A DNA stretch of 64,000 nucleotides from Eriocheir sinensis (lineage: Eukaryota; Arthropoda; Malacostraca; Decapoda; Varunidae): assembly GCF_024679095.1 (NCBI RefSeq), contig NC_066552.1, forward strand, positions 12,312,527 to 12,376,526. The letters are read 5' to 3'. The notes beneath the pieces were generated by a model. It did no database searches. It was not told the DNA's origin and saw only the letters and a program-made list of their open reading frames with translations. Each line of letters starts with the position of its first letter. The first letter of the stretch is position 1. Position numbers and translations under genes: made by a program. Of the stretch, positions 11,573-27,330 are shown piece by piece.

Positions 11573-11910
11573 GCAGCGAGGACTAGTGTAACTTGCCAGT
11601 GGTGCTAAATCCATGCTGCGAGCGCCAGTCACACTCAAATTTCCCGCGTATGAGAGTGTTCCAACACTATTTCTCACCCCACAGCATTGCCAATTCAGTG
11701 GGTTTTCCACTAAATTTGGTGGAAAATCATATCAGCCTAGCGCGGAAAATCTACGGACGAGTAACTGGTGGATGTTCTTGTCCAATATTGCGGCATTTTT
11801 GCATAGCTTCACTTATCACCTGACTGATTTTTTGACCAAATAGTTGTAAATTTTGCAGTTGGCAATACTACCCTGCCAACACCCCATCAAGAGATCTACT
11901 CAGTAGTTGC
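11573..11910 (+). repeat. Dispersed repeat, copy 1 of an inverted pair
   Basis: About 340 bases beginning with CTTGCCAGTGGTGCTAAA and ending near AGATCTACTCAGTAGTTGCC. The reverse complement recurs at 19190-19550, in intron 5 of the same gene. The ACATTCGCAGGAG...GGCTTA(C/T)ATAACCGA blocks at 11985 and 12132 are a further local duplication just downstream. Confidence 0.75.
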
Positions 11911-12405
11911 CTCAATACGGCTGACCGTCGCGCACGCACGAATGTACGTCTTCACAGGCAACACCACACGAATGTGCCTGTATGTTCGCAGGAGGGGCTT
12001 ACATAACCGAATCTTATAGATCTTGGCCTCCTCTCCCCAATGGTGTGTTTGCTTTTTAGCTGTGATAAATAGTTTTTGAGATACAGCAGGTAAAAGAGTG
12101 AGCACTAGCGTCACTTGCTGAACGTGCCTGTACATTCGCAGGAGAGGCTTATATAACCGAGTCTTATAGATCGTGGCCTCTTTTCCATGTTTCTTTTCTC
12201 AATCCTTTTAACCTTTTGCTATATCAATAATCATATGTATTTCTTTACAGAATCAAACTAATAAATAAAATTGAAAGAGCTGGAATTTAATAAGAAATCT
12301 ATTCTGCACGAGTTTCTTAGTACATATTGCATTAAATTGACATTCTGTATTTCAGCCTTACAACAATTCAATTGTAGTTATTTATAAAATTACCTTTTAT
12401 TTCAG

Positions 12406-12574
12406 CGAGGAAAATTTTCTCCAAGATTAAAAGATTTAATTCAAATGAACACCCCTCGCCTCTGTATTTCTGAAACCAAAAAAGCTTTCCGCCAGCTGAT
12501 GAAGAGAGAAGACCTACTATCTGCCATCCAAGCCTTATGTAACCTGAAAGGTGTTGGTCCAGCAATGGCCTCCA
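12406..12574 (+). CDS. HhH glycosylase-like protein, exon 3 (hairpin motif)
   Basis: The exon lies between TTTATTTCAG and GTAAGT, from phase 0 to phase 1. It encodes RGKFSPRLKDL, then TKKAFRQL, and ends with LCNLKGVGPAMAS. The LKGVGPA segment (visible residues about 107-113) is a classic helix-hairpin-helix turn (G-x-G) like that of HhH-GPD base-excision glycosylases, where the hairpin contacts the DNA backbone. DNA binding is therefore inferred from the motif. No Fe-S cysteine cluster of the Nth/MutY type is visible. An RTE-like LINE copy follows about 220 bp downstream in the next intron. Confidence 0.88.
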
Positions 12575-12794
12575 GTAAGTGTCTGCAGATCTGTATCTAA
12601 CTATCCCCTCATGGGAAGTTGGGAATTTGCCCTTCATTCACTAATTCATCCATTTCATTTTGGTATCCCCTTGATTCTCTCAATTCTTCCCTGAGTGACC
12701 TGAGTGAATAGTGTACTCAAAAGTCATCCTATTCATTCTCATCACAGTCAGACCATGTCAGCACCACTTCACCCATTGAATCTCCTTTGCTGTT

Positions 12795-14670
12795 TCACCA
12801 TACCAAAATGCTCATTACTTTAGCAACCCATCTTGACATACCACATCTTACATCTGGATCTGGACAATAATGTGCAGGGCACCTATCAGGTGCATAACAC
12901 ATATTTGTGTTGGCTGTTGGGGGGACGGGGTAGCCGAGTGTGCAGGGGAGGGAAGTGAATCGAGTGTAATTGTAAGTGTTGGTGTGTTGTGGTGACAAGT
13001 GAGTGTGTATTTGTTTTCTGAATGAGTATTGTACCGCAGTCTAAAATCTGTTGAGGGAGGCTGTTCCAGTCATGTATGGTGCGTGGAAAGTATGAGTGCT
13101 TGTATGCGTCAGTGTTAGTGTGAGATGTTTGGTATTTATGGATGTGTGTGTTACGAGTACGTTGACTGTTTGCATTGTGACCCTTCTGGTCATCTTACTC
13201 TCCTCCATTCGCTCCATGTGGCCAAACCACTTTAAGGTCTATCGCTTCACTTCTTCCACCATTCCACGCTTCTTCCCCTCACCCCCGTGACACATTCAAA
13301 AATGCTCGTACACACTTTCATTACTCATTCCATCCATTCTACTCACACCACAAGCACTCCTCAAATAACTCATTTCCACTGCCTGCACTCTAGACCTCTG
13401 ACTTTCATTCCAGGCCCACGGTTCACTTGCATATGTGAGGGTTGGTACTATTATTGTATTTCTCAAATCCCTCTTTACCTCCATGCTCACACTTCTGCCA
13501 TTCATGATTCGTCCCAAAGACCCTACCACCCTTCTTACTTGTAATGCCCTTTCTCTTATCTCTCCCTCCATACCACCATGCTTACACATAACTGATCCAA
13601 GGTACTTAAACTCATTGGCCACCTCCATTTCTTCACCATTCAAAATTATTTTCCATTCTTTTTCACATTCAATTCCCACTCTATATGGGCATACAAAATC
13701 TACAACCTCACTTCTACTTTGCTCACAAACCATCACTTTACTTTTGTTGACATTTACTTTCAGCTTTCTTCTATTACAGACACTCAAAAACACTGACTAA
13801 ATTTTGTAGGTCACTTTCATTTTCTGCAATGAGCACCGTGTCATCAGCAAACAGTACCGAATTCAGTACCCACTTACTTCCCTCATCGAACAGTCTTACT
13901 CCAACTTCTCCAGCTTTGCCCTTCATTTCTCTAATGACACCATCCATATAAGTATTGAATAACCATGGTGACATGACGCACCCTTGTCTTAAGCCCACTT
14001 TTATCTGAAAATGTTCACTTGTTTTTGACACATGCAGATGCATCCTCATAGAAAGACTTTATTGCACTAAGCAGTTTTCCTCCCACACCATAAATCTTTA
14101 AAACATCCCACAATGCAATCCAATCGACTCTGTCATAAGCTTTTTCCAAATCCATGAAGGCAGCGTATAGTTTCTTTCCTTTTGCTATTATTTTTTCTAC
14201 TACCATCTGAAGGAAAATATCTGATCCACACATCCCCTTCCCTTCCTGAAGCCTCCTTGTTCTTCACTGATTATCTCTTCTGTAAGTCTTTGCACCCTCT
14301 CTATTATGACTTTTCCATATACCTTTCCGGGTATATTCAGGAGACTTATACCTCTATAGCTCCCACATTCCCCTCTCCTGCTCTTCCCCTTGTAAACTGG
14401 GACAATGATGGCTTTCGTCCAGTCTGCTGGCACCACTATGCTACTTCACATATCTTGACCATCCATTTCACGGCTTCATCTCCTCCACACTTCAACATTT
14501 CTGCTGTGATTCCATCAATTCCTGCTGCCTTTCCATTTTTTAATCTTTTTATTGTCTGATTTACTTCTTCATATGTTATACTTCTTTCTTTATATACTCC
14601 TCCTCTACCTCTACTCAAAACTGCTGCTGTTACAGCTGCTGGACGTCCATCCTCAAAATTCATTAAGTTT
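12795..14670 (-). mobile_element. RTE-like non-LTR retrotransposon, ORF2 relic (intron 3)
   Basis: The minus strand encodes successive reverse-transcriptase blocks broken by frameshifts and stops. In order: RLKNGKAAGIDGITAEMLKC (14660-14440); PVYKGKSRRGECGSYRGISLLN; EEQGGFRKGRGCVDQIF; AAFMDLEKAYDRVDW; VGLRQGCVMSPWLFNTYMDG; SVLFADDTVLIAE (catalytic FADD box); VNVNKSKVMVC; FKYLGSVMCKHGG; and LKWFGHMERM near 13200. The endonuclease part is absent. From about 13170 down to 12795 the tail changes to another repeated decapod-type sequence. Clade assignment to RTE is tentative. Confidence 0.82.
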
Positions 14671-15472
14671 TTGAAAGATTCTCTCCATGTTTTTCACAGC
14701 TTCCCCGTCCTTCAACATCTTTCCATTCTCATCCATAACTTCATTTATTTTACTTGTGGAGATATTTCCTGCATTTCTTTCATTTTTTACTTCTTTCCAA
14801 TATGATTTCCTGTTCCCTTTATATTTTTCACTTAGTCTTTTTCCAAAGTCTTCACAACTCTCTTATTGCTTGTTTTAATTTCATTTTGCATTCTCTATAT
14901 TTCTTTTTCCTTTCCCTTTTTACTTGTTCAGACACATTTCTTTCTTGGGTTTTCTTAAAAAGATCCCTTTTCTCTTTTACTTACTATCCTCCTTATCTCT
15001 TCTGTCCACCATGAATTTCCTTTTCTTTATCCATCTCTCACCACTTTCATCTGTAACACTTTTTTTGTTGTATGCTTACAAATAGGTAAATACACACACA
15101 GGTGATCAAAGTAATACAAACTAAAGACACAACAAGTTACACAGGTGATCAAGGTAATACAAATTAAAGACTTACTAATTAGAGATGCAGCTGAGAAGAA
15201 GAATGTACTAGTATATGAATTAAAAGATAAATAAATAAAAGAAAACATAAAAGATGGATTAATAGTCTTGGTGTACTCACTACCTTAAGGCTTTTCATCA
15301 ATGCATTATCTACACAGTCACTTTCTCCTATCCCAGCTTGCTGTTTCCTAGCAGCTGGTATTCATGATGAATGTCCTAGTTTTTGTGCTATTTTTTAAGT
15401 CAATTTGCACTTTGTTACCATGTATGAGTTCATGGAGTTGGAGTTGGTCCTAAGAGGCAATTTTTCTTTCAG
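14671..15472. other. Intron 3 remainder
   Basis: Pyrimidine-rich sequence upstream of the LINE blocks, probably its degraded N-terminal part on the minus strand to about 15030. The rest is AT-rich intron up to the exon 4 acceptor. Confidence 0.45.
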
Positions 15473-15628
15473 CAATCTTGACAGCTGGCAACCCCGAGCT
15501 CTGTGGCTTCATGGCCGATGAGTGCCTCTTGGCAATCCCTGAAATAGAAGGTATTGACTACACTACAAAAGAACTCCTCAACTTTGTAGAACAATTGAAA
15601 GCAGCAGCTAATAGATTAAATAGAGAAG
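15473..15628 (+). CDS. HhH glycosylase-like protein, exon 4 (candidate active-site Asp)
   Basis: The exon lies between TTTTTCTTTCAG and GTAAGA, phase 1 to phase 1. It continues the HhH core with ILTAGNPELCGFMADECLLAI, then a helical stretch ending NFVEQLKAAANRLNRE. In HhH-GPD glycosylases the catalytic Asp sits roughly 20 residues after the hairpin. Here FMADE (Asp about 132 of the visible peptide) is at the matching distance. I therefore propose Asp132 as a candidate catalytic or structural residue; this is inference, and the family may only bind DNA. Confidence 0.85.
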
Positions 15629-17894
15629 GTAAGATTTTAAACATTTAAGTATCTTTTTCCTGGCATGTGCACTGATTTATAATATGCATCCTAATTTAGA
15701 GCACAAATTTCTATATAGAAAAAGAGAAAAGATTCAGTAACTACCTTAAATTGATGTAGTGGCCTTACCATGGCTGCTATGTGAACTATTTTTCTTGTTT
15801 CCCTCATCATTTTCTTATTTACACTTTTTGTCACAAGTAAGCAATGCAAAATACCATCGCACCACTATTTGGGTTCTGTTGAAGCTTGTGATGGGCCTTG
15901 GCTGTCAGTCTTGATGCTGTTCTCTTATACTGTAGCTAAGCAGAATTTTTAAGTTGGTTTTGTTGAAATTTGTTAAAAGCACCCATTACTCTGAGAACCT
16001 GATGTTGCCCTGTAAAGAATTAGTTCTTGAAAGAAACTTTTCCCTTTCTATGTGATTTCAATATTCAATCTAGATTTCATTGTCTCATTATGAGAAAGAA
16101 CAAGTGTTTCATTGCAGCTTAAAGAACAACAATGAATCTGAAGGCTGACTGGTACAACTGTCTAAACAGAATCCATTGCTTTACTTGTTACAAAATTTCT
16201 TGACAGATGATGACTAATTACTTAAGATGTCATCTCTTCCTGGAAGGCATAATTATTTCTTGTCCCCACCCTTAGCAATTGTGTACCTTCACCATGTAAC
16301 ATGCCGGGTGATTTTTGGACATTTATGTTGTGAAGTGTGTGCTATATGGTGGGAAATATGGTTATTTGTTAAAGGATTTAGTTTCTACTATGAAATTGGT
16401 TCTATTTTTCATGATATATTTATCTAACATCTTGATGGCTATTAAAAACATTTAGAATATCTTTACTTATATTCCTAATTTCCTACTCAACATACTATTT
16501 ATTTGCACTAATTGTAAAGTTTGACTTATTTTATTAATGTAACCCTGAGGGACAGGGCAGCACCTCCATCCCAAAAATCACAGCTTTGGAGATGAAAATC
16601 AATCTAAACTAATGTAAAATGTTTGGGATGAAGAGGAACAAAACCTTCACATGTCTGTTCCAAATATTTCAACTAATGCCCCTTCCTAAGCATACCCAGA
16701 CCCAGAATACTTTCCTGACAATGTCTAGGGAAGAGCACCCACACCCAGAATGTCATGCAAATCAGATCTTTAACCACTTGTGTAGGTAGTACATATACAG
16801 TGTTGCTTTGGTGCTGGCCTCTGCTGCCTTGCTGCATTTGTTGTTTAAGATATGTCCGTGTTTTCATATTTTGATTCTGTTGCTTTTTCAATGTTATGTC
16901 AAAGAAAAAGAATACTTTAGATATTAGTGATATTTTGGAATGAAGTATTCTTTTTCAAATCACAATAATTCCATTACCTCTTACTGTTCAAGAAATATAG
17001 TAAATTGGTATCTTATGTGAAGATGTTGGGTGCACATATTAGTTCTCACAATACCACCTACTCTCACTAGAAAACAGGTGGGAGAAATGGCTACCAGTTT
17101 CTTAAACTGCACACAATCACAGGCATAAGGCTTAGTACTCAGTGCACTAAACGATCTTCAGGGAAAAAGATTATCCTTAAGTACATAATATTCGGGCTCT
17201 TCAAAATCAGTGTGGCTGTGCTGCATTGAATTTGCTGCTTTTTGTCCAACCTACCCTTCCAATGTTGCCTCCAGTCATGATATGCTTGGCTGATATACCC
17301 TTAGGATCCAAAATCATTCACTATAGTCTGTTCAGAGCATGAAGTTGGTTCAGGGTGGAGCTGGTATCGTTGTTTACCTCTAGCCATGCTGCCAAATCAA
17401 CCATCGTACATGCGTCTCTCTTTTATTTCCCATCCATGTGCTATTCAAAAGTGATATTTTATATATTCTGTATATAGTAAAGGAAGTTACATAGTACAAT
17501 GAGTGTCGATGTTTAGGATTATAACAACGATTTGTATAAATTCTATGACGTGGCAGCGATTTTTTCCCATGTTGCCACGTTTTGGTGGTGGTGGTGGTCA
17601 TGGTTGGTGTGTCACCTTAGGTCCCTCCCCTGAGTTGAGAGGGGGAGAGAGTGAGAGAGAGAGAGATAAACAAGTGGGTTGTGGGTGGGTGGGTAGGAAG
17701 AGAGTGCTAATCTGATAATTGGCGGTGGAACTGGCAGCGCCGCACTCATGGGAATTCCAGAATCTGCCACACCCTGAACTGACTTCATGCTACAAACGCA
17801 CTATAGGGCTAATTTGTTATCAGTGTATCATGTCTTTATTTATTTATTTATTTTATTTATTTATTTATTATTTATTTACTTTTTTTTTCCTCAG
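15629..17894. other. Intron 4
   Basis: Mostly unique AT-rich sequence. A GGTGGT/GAGAGA-rich patch lies at 17583-17670 and a TTTA microsatellite at 17828-17880, just before the exon 5 acceptor. No other gene is recognised. Confidence 0.5.
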
Positions 17895-18085
17895 GTTCTG
17901 AACATCAGTGGAACCCTCACAAGGTTGAAATGGCACTGTGGGCTCATTTTGTGCTTGGAGAGCTGAAGAAGGAGTTGCTTGATGGAATGCCTGGGGGATC
18001 CAGTGTTACCCCAGCTCCATCCTCCGCACAGCAGCCAGCAGAGAATGGAGACACACAATCCCAGTCACCACAGAAGACAAAGAAT
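17895..18085 (+). CDS. HhH glycosylase-like protein, exon 5
   Basis: The exon lies between TTTTTCCTCAG and GTAAGG, phase 1 to phase 0. The first half (WNPHKVEMALWAHFVLGELK) looks like the final helix of the globular domain. The second half turns abruptly into a low-complexity Pro/Ser/Gln linker (VTPAPSSAQQPAE, then QSQSPQKTKN). The folded domain therefore ends at about visible residue 195. A TTTA-type microsatellite and a T-run sit directly upstream and form an unusually long pyrimidine/T tract before the acceptor. Confidence 0.88.
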
Positions 18086-18186
18086 GTAAGGAGACTGCAT
18101 GACTTTCTAATTTAGAATGGAGAAGCATGACTCTTTGCATAGGGGATATCCAAGATGACACTTAGCAAGTTTATTCTTTCCTAATA

Positions 18187-18300
18187 GGCGCACCTAACAT
18201 CAAATGTGGGGTACAAACTTGGCGGAGGAACTGTTTTCATACCGCCATAGGCGGAATTGGGCTAAAGAGTAGCCTATCCGAATATTTTGTTTTTATTTAT
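18187..18300 (+). repeat. End fragment of a TIR element
   Basis: AGGCGCACCTAACATC, TGGGGTACAAACTTGGCGGA and GGCTAAAGAGTAGC match, in inverted orientation, the right end of the element at 27331-28155 (28020-28155). Confidence 0.7.
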
Positions 18301-18309
18301 TAACCCGTC

Positions 18310-18424
18310 CAGCCCCGCTGACAGCTCTGAGCCGTCCCGTATATGTGTAATGCTCAGCCCCGCTGACGGCTCTGAGCCGTCCCATATATGTGTAATGCTC
18401 AGCCCCGCTGACGGCTCTCAGCTG
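18310..18424. repeat. 45-bp tandem repeat
   Basis: Units start at 18310, 18355 and 18400 with CAGCCCCGCTGAC. The first two units are almost identical and the third is cut after 25 bases. Confidence 0.8.
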
Positions 18425-18726
18425 TTGCAAGTTCTCGACCCTTTATCTCCGTATATAGTTGTCTTAGGCTTGTAATATTCACACACGTTATGAGTCAAGA
18501 TACGGGGCAAGTTTACACTACTTGGCAGCTTACCTACCAGTTCTCACTTGTCCCTCACAGTTGGAAATACTTGTGCGCTTTCAGGTCAGCCTTTGTGCTG
18601 GGTGCGTGCAGACCTGGCTGACTGCCTGTGCCGCACGCACCAGGGGAAGATGTACTAGCCTACTACTTTTTCGCTTATCTATACCTTTTTATCACGTATT
18701 GGGAGTTATATACAAAGTAAAAATAC

Positions 18727-18929
<203 letters not shown>

Positions 18930-19189
18930 CACTATTGATTAAATCCAGCACCTAAGTTACCAGTACTGCCCAAAAAGCTCCCAGCTTTAAATGGGCTCCC
19001 TGCACAACAAAATTATTGTAAATACATAATTGTATAAAGGGATAATAAAATTTTCCCAACCATTCTGACGTCACATCTGTTGTCCATTCTTCCCGACCCG
19101 CCAGGTCTTGTTAGTGGTTGTTTGTTTTGCCCAACACCTAACAAAAATGACCAACATGATGGGTGAAATTTGCCCTGTGTGACGCCAGC

Positions 19190-19550
19190 TTAAGGCAACT
19201 ACTGAGTAGATCTCTTGATGATGGGGTGTTGGCAGGGCAGTATTGTCAACTTCAAAATTTGCAACTATTTGGTCAAAATATCAGTCATGTGATAGGTGAA
19301 GCTATGCAAAAATGTCGCTATATTGGTCAACAGCGTCCACCTGTTACTTGTCCGTAGATTTTCCGTGCTTGGTTGATATGATCTTCCACCAAATTTCGTG
19401 GAAAACCCACAGAATTGGCAATGCTGTGGGGTGAGAAATAGTGTTGGAACACACTCATACGCGGGAAATTTGAGTGCGACTGGAGCTCGCAGCGAGCGTT
19501 TAGCACCACTGGCAAGTTACGCTAGTGCTCGCTGCAAGGGTTTAGCAAGG
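19190..19550 (-). repeat. Dispersed repeat, copy 2 of an inverted pair
   Basis: Reverse complement of 11573-11910. It starts GGCAACTACTGAGTAGATCT and ends CCACTGGCAAGTTACGCTAG. The two copies bracket exons 3-5 of the HhH gene in opposite orientation. Confidence 0.75.
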
Positions 19551-19674
19551 AAAGGGTTAAAAGAGATCCCCTTCCCCAGCTGGGGTGCCCGAGCGTGCCT
19601 GGGGGGATAGTCTTATTGCGAGCGCTTAGCAATGAAAGTGTTAAGTGCACAGTGTGCCAGGCAAGGTGCTTGCC

Positions 19675-19925
19675 TACGTATTTCTGATGCAGATTCACAG
19701 CCAGCTGCTGAAGCTGTAGAGACCTGAGCAGTCTGGGTTCAATCCTCATAAATCGACAGTTGACTATCCTTCTGCTTCACGTACCAGTGGAGTGCAGATA
19801 TGAGTTTCAACAGGGGATACTTGCAGCCTATGTTAAACTCAAGAAGATGTTTGATTCAGTACATTGCAAGGCACTCTGAGATGTCCTGTGACTCAGAGAT
19901 TCCTGCAAGGGCTATTTATTCTTTT
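19675..19925 (+). mobile_element. Non-LTR retrotransposon relic (same family as 29990-31575)
   Basis: Degraded plus-strand RT fragment. Translation across frameshifts gives an IHSQLLKL...RPEQSGF-like block followed by remnants of a FDSV-containing block, similar to the family member at 29990-31575. Too decayed to be active. Confidence 0.5.
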
Positions 19926-20018
19926 ACACAGTGACTTTATCCATGCCCCTTGACATAGGATCATTATTATAATAGTATAGTATGTTACAACATCAAGTAA
20001 TTTCATTTAATATTTCAG

Positions 20019-20348
20019 GGAGACTCAAACCCAGAAGAGAGCAATGACTCCATGGATTCTGCCTTTGCTAATAAGGAAAATCTAACTGCAAACACCAATG
20101 GCACCTCAGATGCAGAAAATAGCAGAGCTTCTGTCATTTTAAATTGTGAGGACACCAATGACTCTGTGGCAGTGTCTGAGGCACCTAGTGAGGCTCTTTC
20201 TGAGGCACCCAGTGAGCCTGTGTCTGAAGCCCCCAGTGAAACCATCAGTGAGTCTGACACCCAAGACATCCCTGGCACTGCCACCTCCACCCACCCCACA
20301 GATAGCACTGATGAACCAGCACAGAAGAAAGTTAAGGTGGATGAATAG
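20019..20348 (+). CDS. HhH glycosylase-like protein, exon 6 (acidic tail, stop)
   Basis: This terminal exon follows TTTAATATTTCAG in phase 0 and ends at TAG 20346-20348. It encodes 109 residues of disordered acidic tail. The tail is Ser/Glu/Asp/Pro-rich, with a short repeat of the type SEAPSEAL / SEAPSEPV / SEAPSETI at 20167-20250. It ends PAQKKVKVDE, and the KKVK piece could be a minimal nuclear localisation signal (inference). The cut SEAPSE repeat and lack of hydrophobic residues argue for an unstructured tail, perhaps phosphorylated. The stop codon lies inside the first unit of a 40-bp tandem repeat that continues as 3' UTR. Confidence 0.88.
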   Translation, partial: GDSNPEESNDSMDSAFANKENLTANTNGTSDAENSRASVILNCEDTNDSVAVSEAPSEALSEAPSEPVSEAPSETISESDTQDIPGTATSTHPTDSTDEPAQKKVKVDE

Positions 20349-20500
20349 TATGTGAAGTGTGGAAACTTGTGTACTCTGGTAACACCTGTATGTGGAGTGA
20401 GGTGGCTTGCATATTATATTACCACCTGAATGTGGGGTGCAATGGTCTGCATACTATTACACCACCTGAATGAAGACTGCGGTGGTTTGTGCATTCTTTT
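20341..20500 (+). repeat. 40-bp tandem repeat overlapping the stop codon
   Basis: Four imperfect copies with an exact 40-base period start at 20341, 20381, 20421 and 20461. Copies 2-4 begin (A/C)ACACCTG or ACCACCTGAATG. Copy 1 is more diverged, shares the TGTGAAGTGTGG block, and contains the TAG stop of the HhH gene. The rest lies in the presumed 3' UTR. Confidence 0.75.
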
Positions 20501-20536
20501 ACCAGTTTTCATGTCCGAATGTTCCCCCTTCTCCCC

Positions 20537-24769
<4,233 letters not shown>

Positions 24770-25045
24770 TCTATTTATCTACTCCAGCTACCACCTATTC
24801 CCTAACATTCTCAGTTTTTGTTCATGTCATACTCGCACATTTAATGAAGAGATTTTCTATTCTCTTTTTTCTATTACTCTCTCGGTCCCACACGTCCTCT
24901 GCGTGTATCGAAACACACGAGAAATTAATCACAACAAGGTGAGAGTATTCGCCGGCTGCCTGGGCTGGGATTGAACCCGCGACCAGCGTGACGAGAGAGC
25001 CACTCCCTTCCGAGTCGGCCAAAGAGGTACCCCATTCGCTGAATG
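24770..25045 (-). mobile_element. tRNA-derived SINE, family D
   Basis: Minus-strand head: CTTTGGCCGACTCGG (A-box-like) and GCGGGTTCAATCCCAGCCCA (B box). The body holds CACCTTGTTGTGATTAATTT and TGTGTTTCGATACACGC, and a GATAAATAAATAAA tail lies at 24770-24783. Confidence 0.7.
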
Positions 25046-26227
25046 GGTTATGGGAGGCTCACTCATCAGGCCGTCGCCACACTACACACACACATTCACA
25101 CCTTTTCATTTTTTTTTTTTTATGGAATGCTCTCATCTGCTTTCCCCATCAGCATCAAAGCCATGGGCATTTCTTGGAAATTTAGCATCTTTGTCTCATA
25201 CGATCATACAATATTTGTGTCATATGGCTCCAGCATCTCTTCACTGGTCACTACGTCAGTCTCTTAAACATGCTTCTTAGCAAACCATGACCAATGGCCT
25301 GACTCACGCATGTGGCAGGCAGGTGGTGTCGGGGCCTAAATGACTGTCACATCAGATTTACATTAAAATCTTTTTACTCTAGGATTGATTTTATACATAT
25401 AACTTTGTTGATATTCTTTGAATGTCAAGTTAAATTCTGACTTCGGTCACTGCCCAAGACAAACTTCCTTTCATATGAACATTTGTTGTGAACTTTAAAT
25501 GCTACAGACCATTCCCCTGAAATTGAACGTCACGGACTCAAGAGGCCACAAAACCTAGCACTTGATTATAAGACAGCTGCCCGCCAACAACCTGCTCCCC
25601 GGGTTAATTTACTGTATTGTACTTATTGTACATATGTAAATAAGTACAACGCATAATGTTGCGTAAATTTATACATTGTCCATGGCCTACAAGATCCTGC
25701 AGGGAACTCAGCCAACTGACTCAACCATCTCCACGACGCTTGACCCAACTCGCCTACCCCAAGCTAAGTACATTTAAATTGATTTCCCATGTGGTTTTCG
25801 GCCGATTAAAGCATCACCAAGTTCCCTATAAATATTACAGATCCTTGGTATTGGAAAGTAATTTGTGTACGGCTCTTCGCTGGTCCATCACATCTGGACC
25901 ACATAAGTACAATTATTGAGTGGCAGTTGGAGTTGGTGACTTTATCTAACTTGAAGCGTGTCATCATTATGTGTCAGACCAATTCATAATTCTGTGAAAC
26001 CCCATTTAGTTTTTCACAAGGATGAAGGTGACACCGGTCGCGGAATGAAAATCTGTCGCTACTCTCAAATCTTGCCAGGTACTGCCTCAAGCACGATGTG
26101 TAGACGATGAAGCCGGATCAGTCCTCCCTGTTTGTTTATTGTTCTGCACCCGTACCTGACACTGAGCGAAAGTGGTTGCAAGTTGTGAGCACTCTGGTCA
26201 CACCTCCTGGCAGCCTTGGCGCGCTCT
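25046..26227. other. Intergenic, no gene seen
   Basis: A CA-rich patch at 25083-25100, then unassigned sequence. CCTGCTCCCCGGGTTAATTT near 25590 is echoed at about 26738 (CCTGCTCCCCGAGATTAATT). This may be a degraded LTR pair around the Gypsy relic, but the match is short. Confidence 0.4.
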
Positions 26228-26680
26228 CTATCGAGCAACATCCTCGCCTACCGCTTGTTGACGCCGTCGTGCTTTGCCGCAGGCACCGCGTTCCTCAACT
26301 GGAGCCCCATGCATGAGTAGTTGGGTTGGAGATGCGACAATTTCTTGCTGCGAGGTGGTGAGGTACTGTAGGAGGGGCTTTACTGTGCTGTCGTTGTCCA
26401 GTGAACCGCCTGGTGTAGTGTTGCCTCCTGAGATCCTTTTTTTGCGGACTTGACTTCGGTCTTTGCGCCCGTTGGACTGCGGGAAGTGTGTAGGTGAGAA
26501 TGTTACGCGCCAGGTGCCGAAGAATGCCCTCAATTGCCTCCTGACTAATAAAGTTGATATCACCGTCGTACGACAGGAACTTTGGTATGTCCCGTATTCT
26601 GAACCATCTCCTGAAGGTGGATATAAAAGCTTCTCACTGGTGGAGCTGCCTGGTGGATGTTTCACTTCCAACCAGCCTGT
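26228..26680 (-). mobile_element. Ty3/Gypsy-type integrase fragment
   Basis: Minus strand, one open frame of 147 codons. It contains FGTWRVTFSPTHFPQSNGRK, a decayed form of the W-G-V-x-H...SPHYPQSNG block that carries the last acidic region of Gypsy integrases, followed by GNTTPGGSLDNDS and a LLQYL...SPTQLL-type segment. The catalytic D-D region is absent. It is a pol fragment without recognisable LTRs. Confidence 0.65.
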
Positions 26681-27039
26681 CAGTCTGGCACCAAACCTCT
26701 CTCGGAATTTAAACAGCGACCTGTCAATATCCTGCTCCCCGAGATTAATTTACCGTCTCGCCTTCCACAACCTTTATGGTTATAATTGCACATATGTACA
26801 CTGCTCCAATTCGTTTCCACTTTCTGCTTATGTTTGTCACTAGGGTTGGTAGCACTGAAGTGGCGGAGTTAGAACTTCCGACTTTAAGTGTACTTGATTA
26901 TGGGTGGTAACATAGCTGTTAATGCAACAGTCAATATGGGCCAGTAACTGGTTCGAAGTCTGATAACGGAACGCGTGTCAGTGATTCATCCGAGATTTCG
27001 TGGGACTGCTAGTCACAGCCATAAGTCAGTCCACAGATC

Positions 27040-27330
27040 ACATCTAAAGTAGATTCAGCTACCACAAGCAAGTATGGCACACCACCATGTTGCACTAACT
27101 CGTCGTGGGATAATTGTCGGGAAAAGACAATCACGAATGTCCGTTGCTGACATAGCTGAGGAAGAAGGCGTCTCCTTACCAACAGTAAAAAAAATGGTGT
27201 AGATGGGAAACTGAAAGTGATTTACGCGACCATGGGAGGCTGGGGGCAACAACACCAGACACCGACCGCAGAATCATTGAGCAGGCAGCAGGGACACCCA
27301 TTTCCAATGCAGTGTGCATACGGGATCAAA
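27040..27330 (+). mobile_element. Tc1/mariner-type transposase, N-terminal relic
   Basis: From 27074 the plus strand encodes MAHHHVALTRRGIIVGKRQS, then SVADIAEEEGVSLPTVKK: the paired-like helix-turn-helix of Tc1 transposases. In-frame stops and frameshifts follow, with FTRP and PDTDRRIIEQAAG-type remnants in other frames. It is cut at 27330 by the next element. No DDE domain is present. Confidence 0.75.

Noticed and set aside
26463..26843. 126-codon plus-strand frame
   Set aside because: Mostly the opposite strand of the Gypsy integrase fragment.
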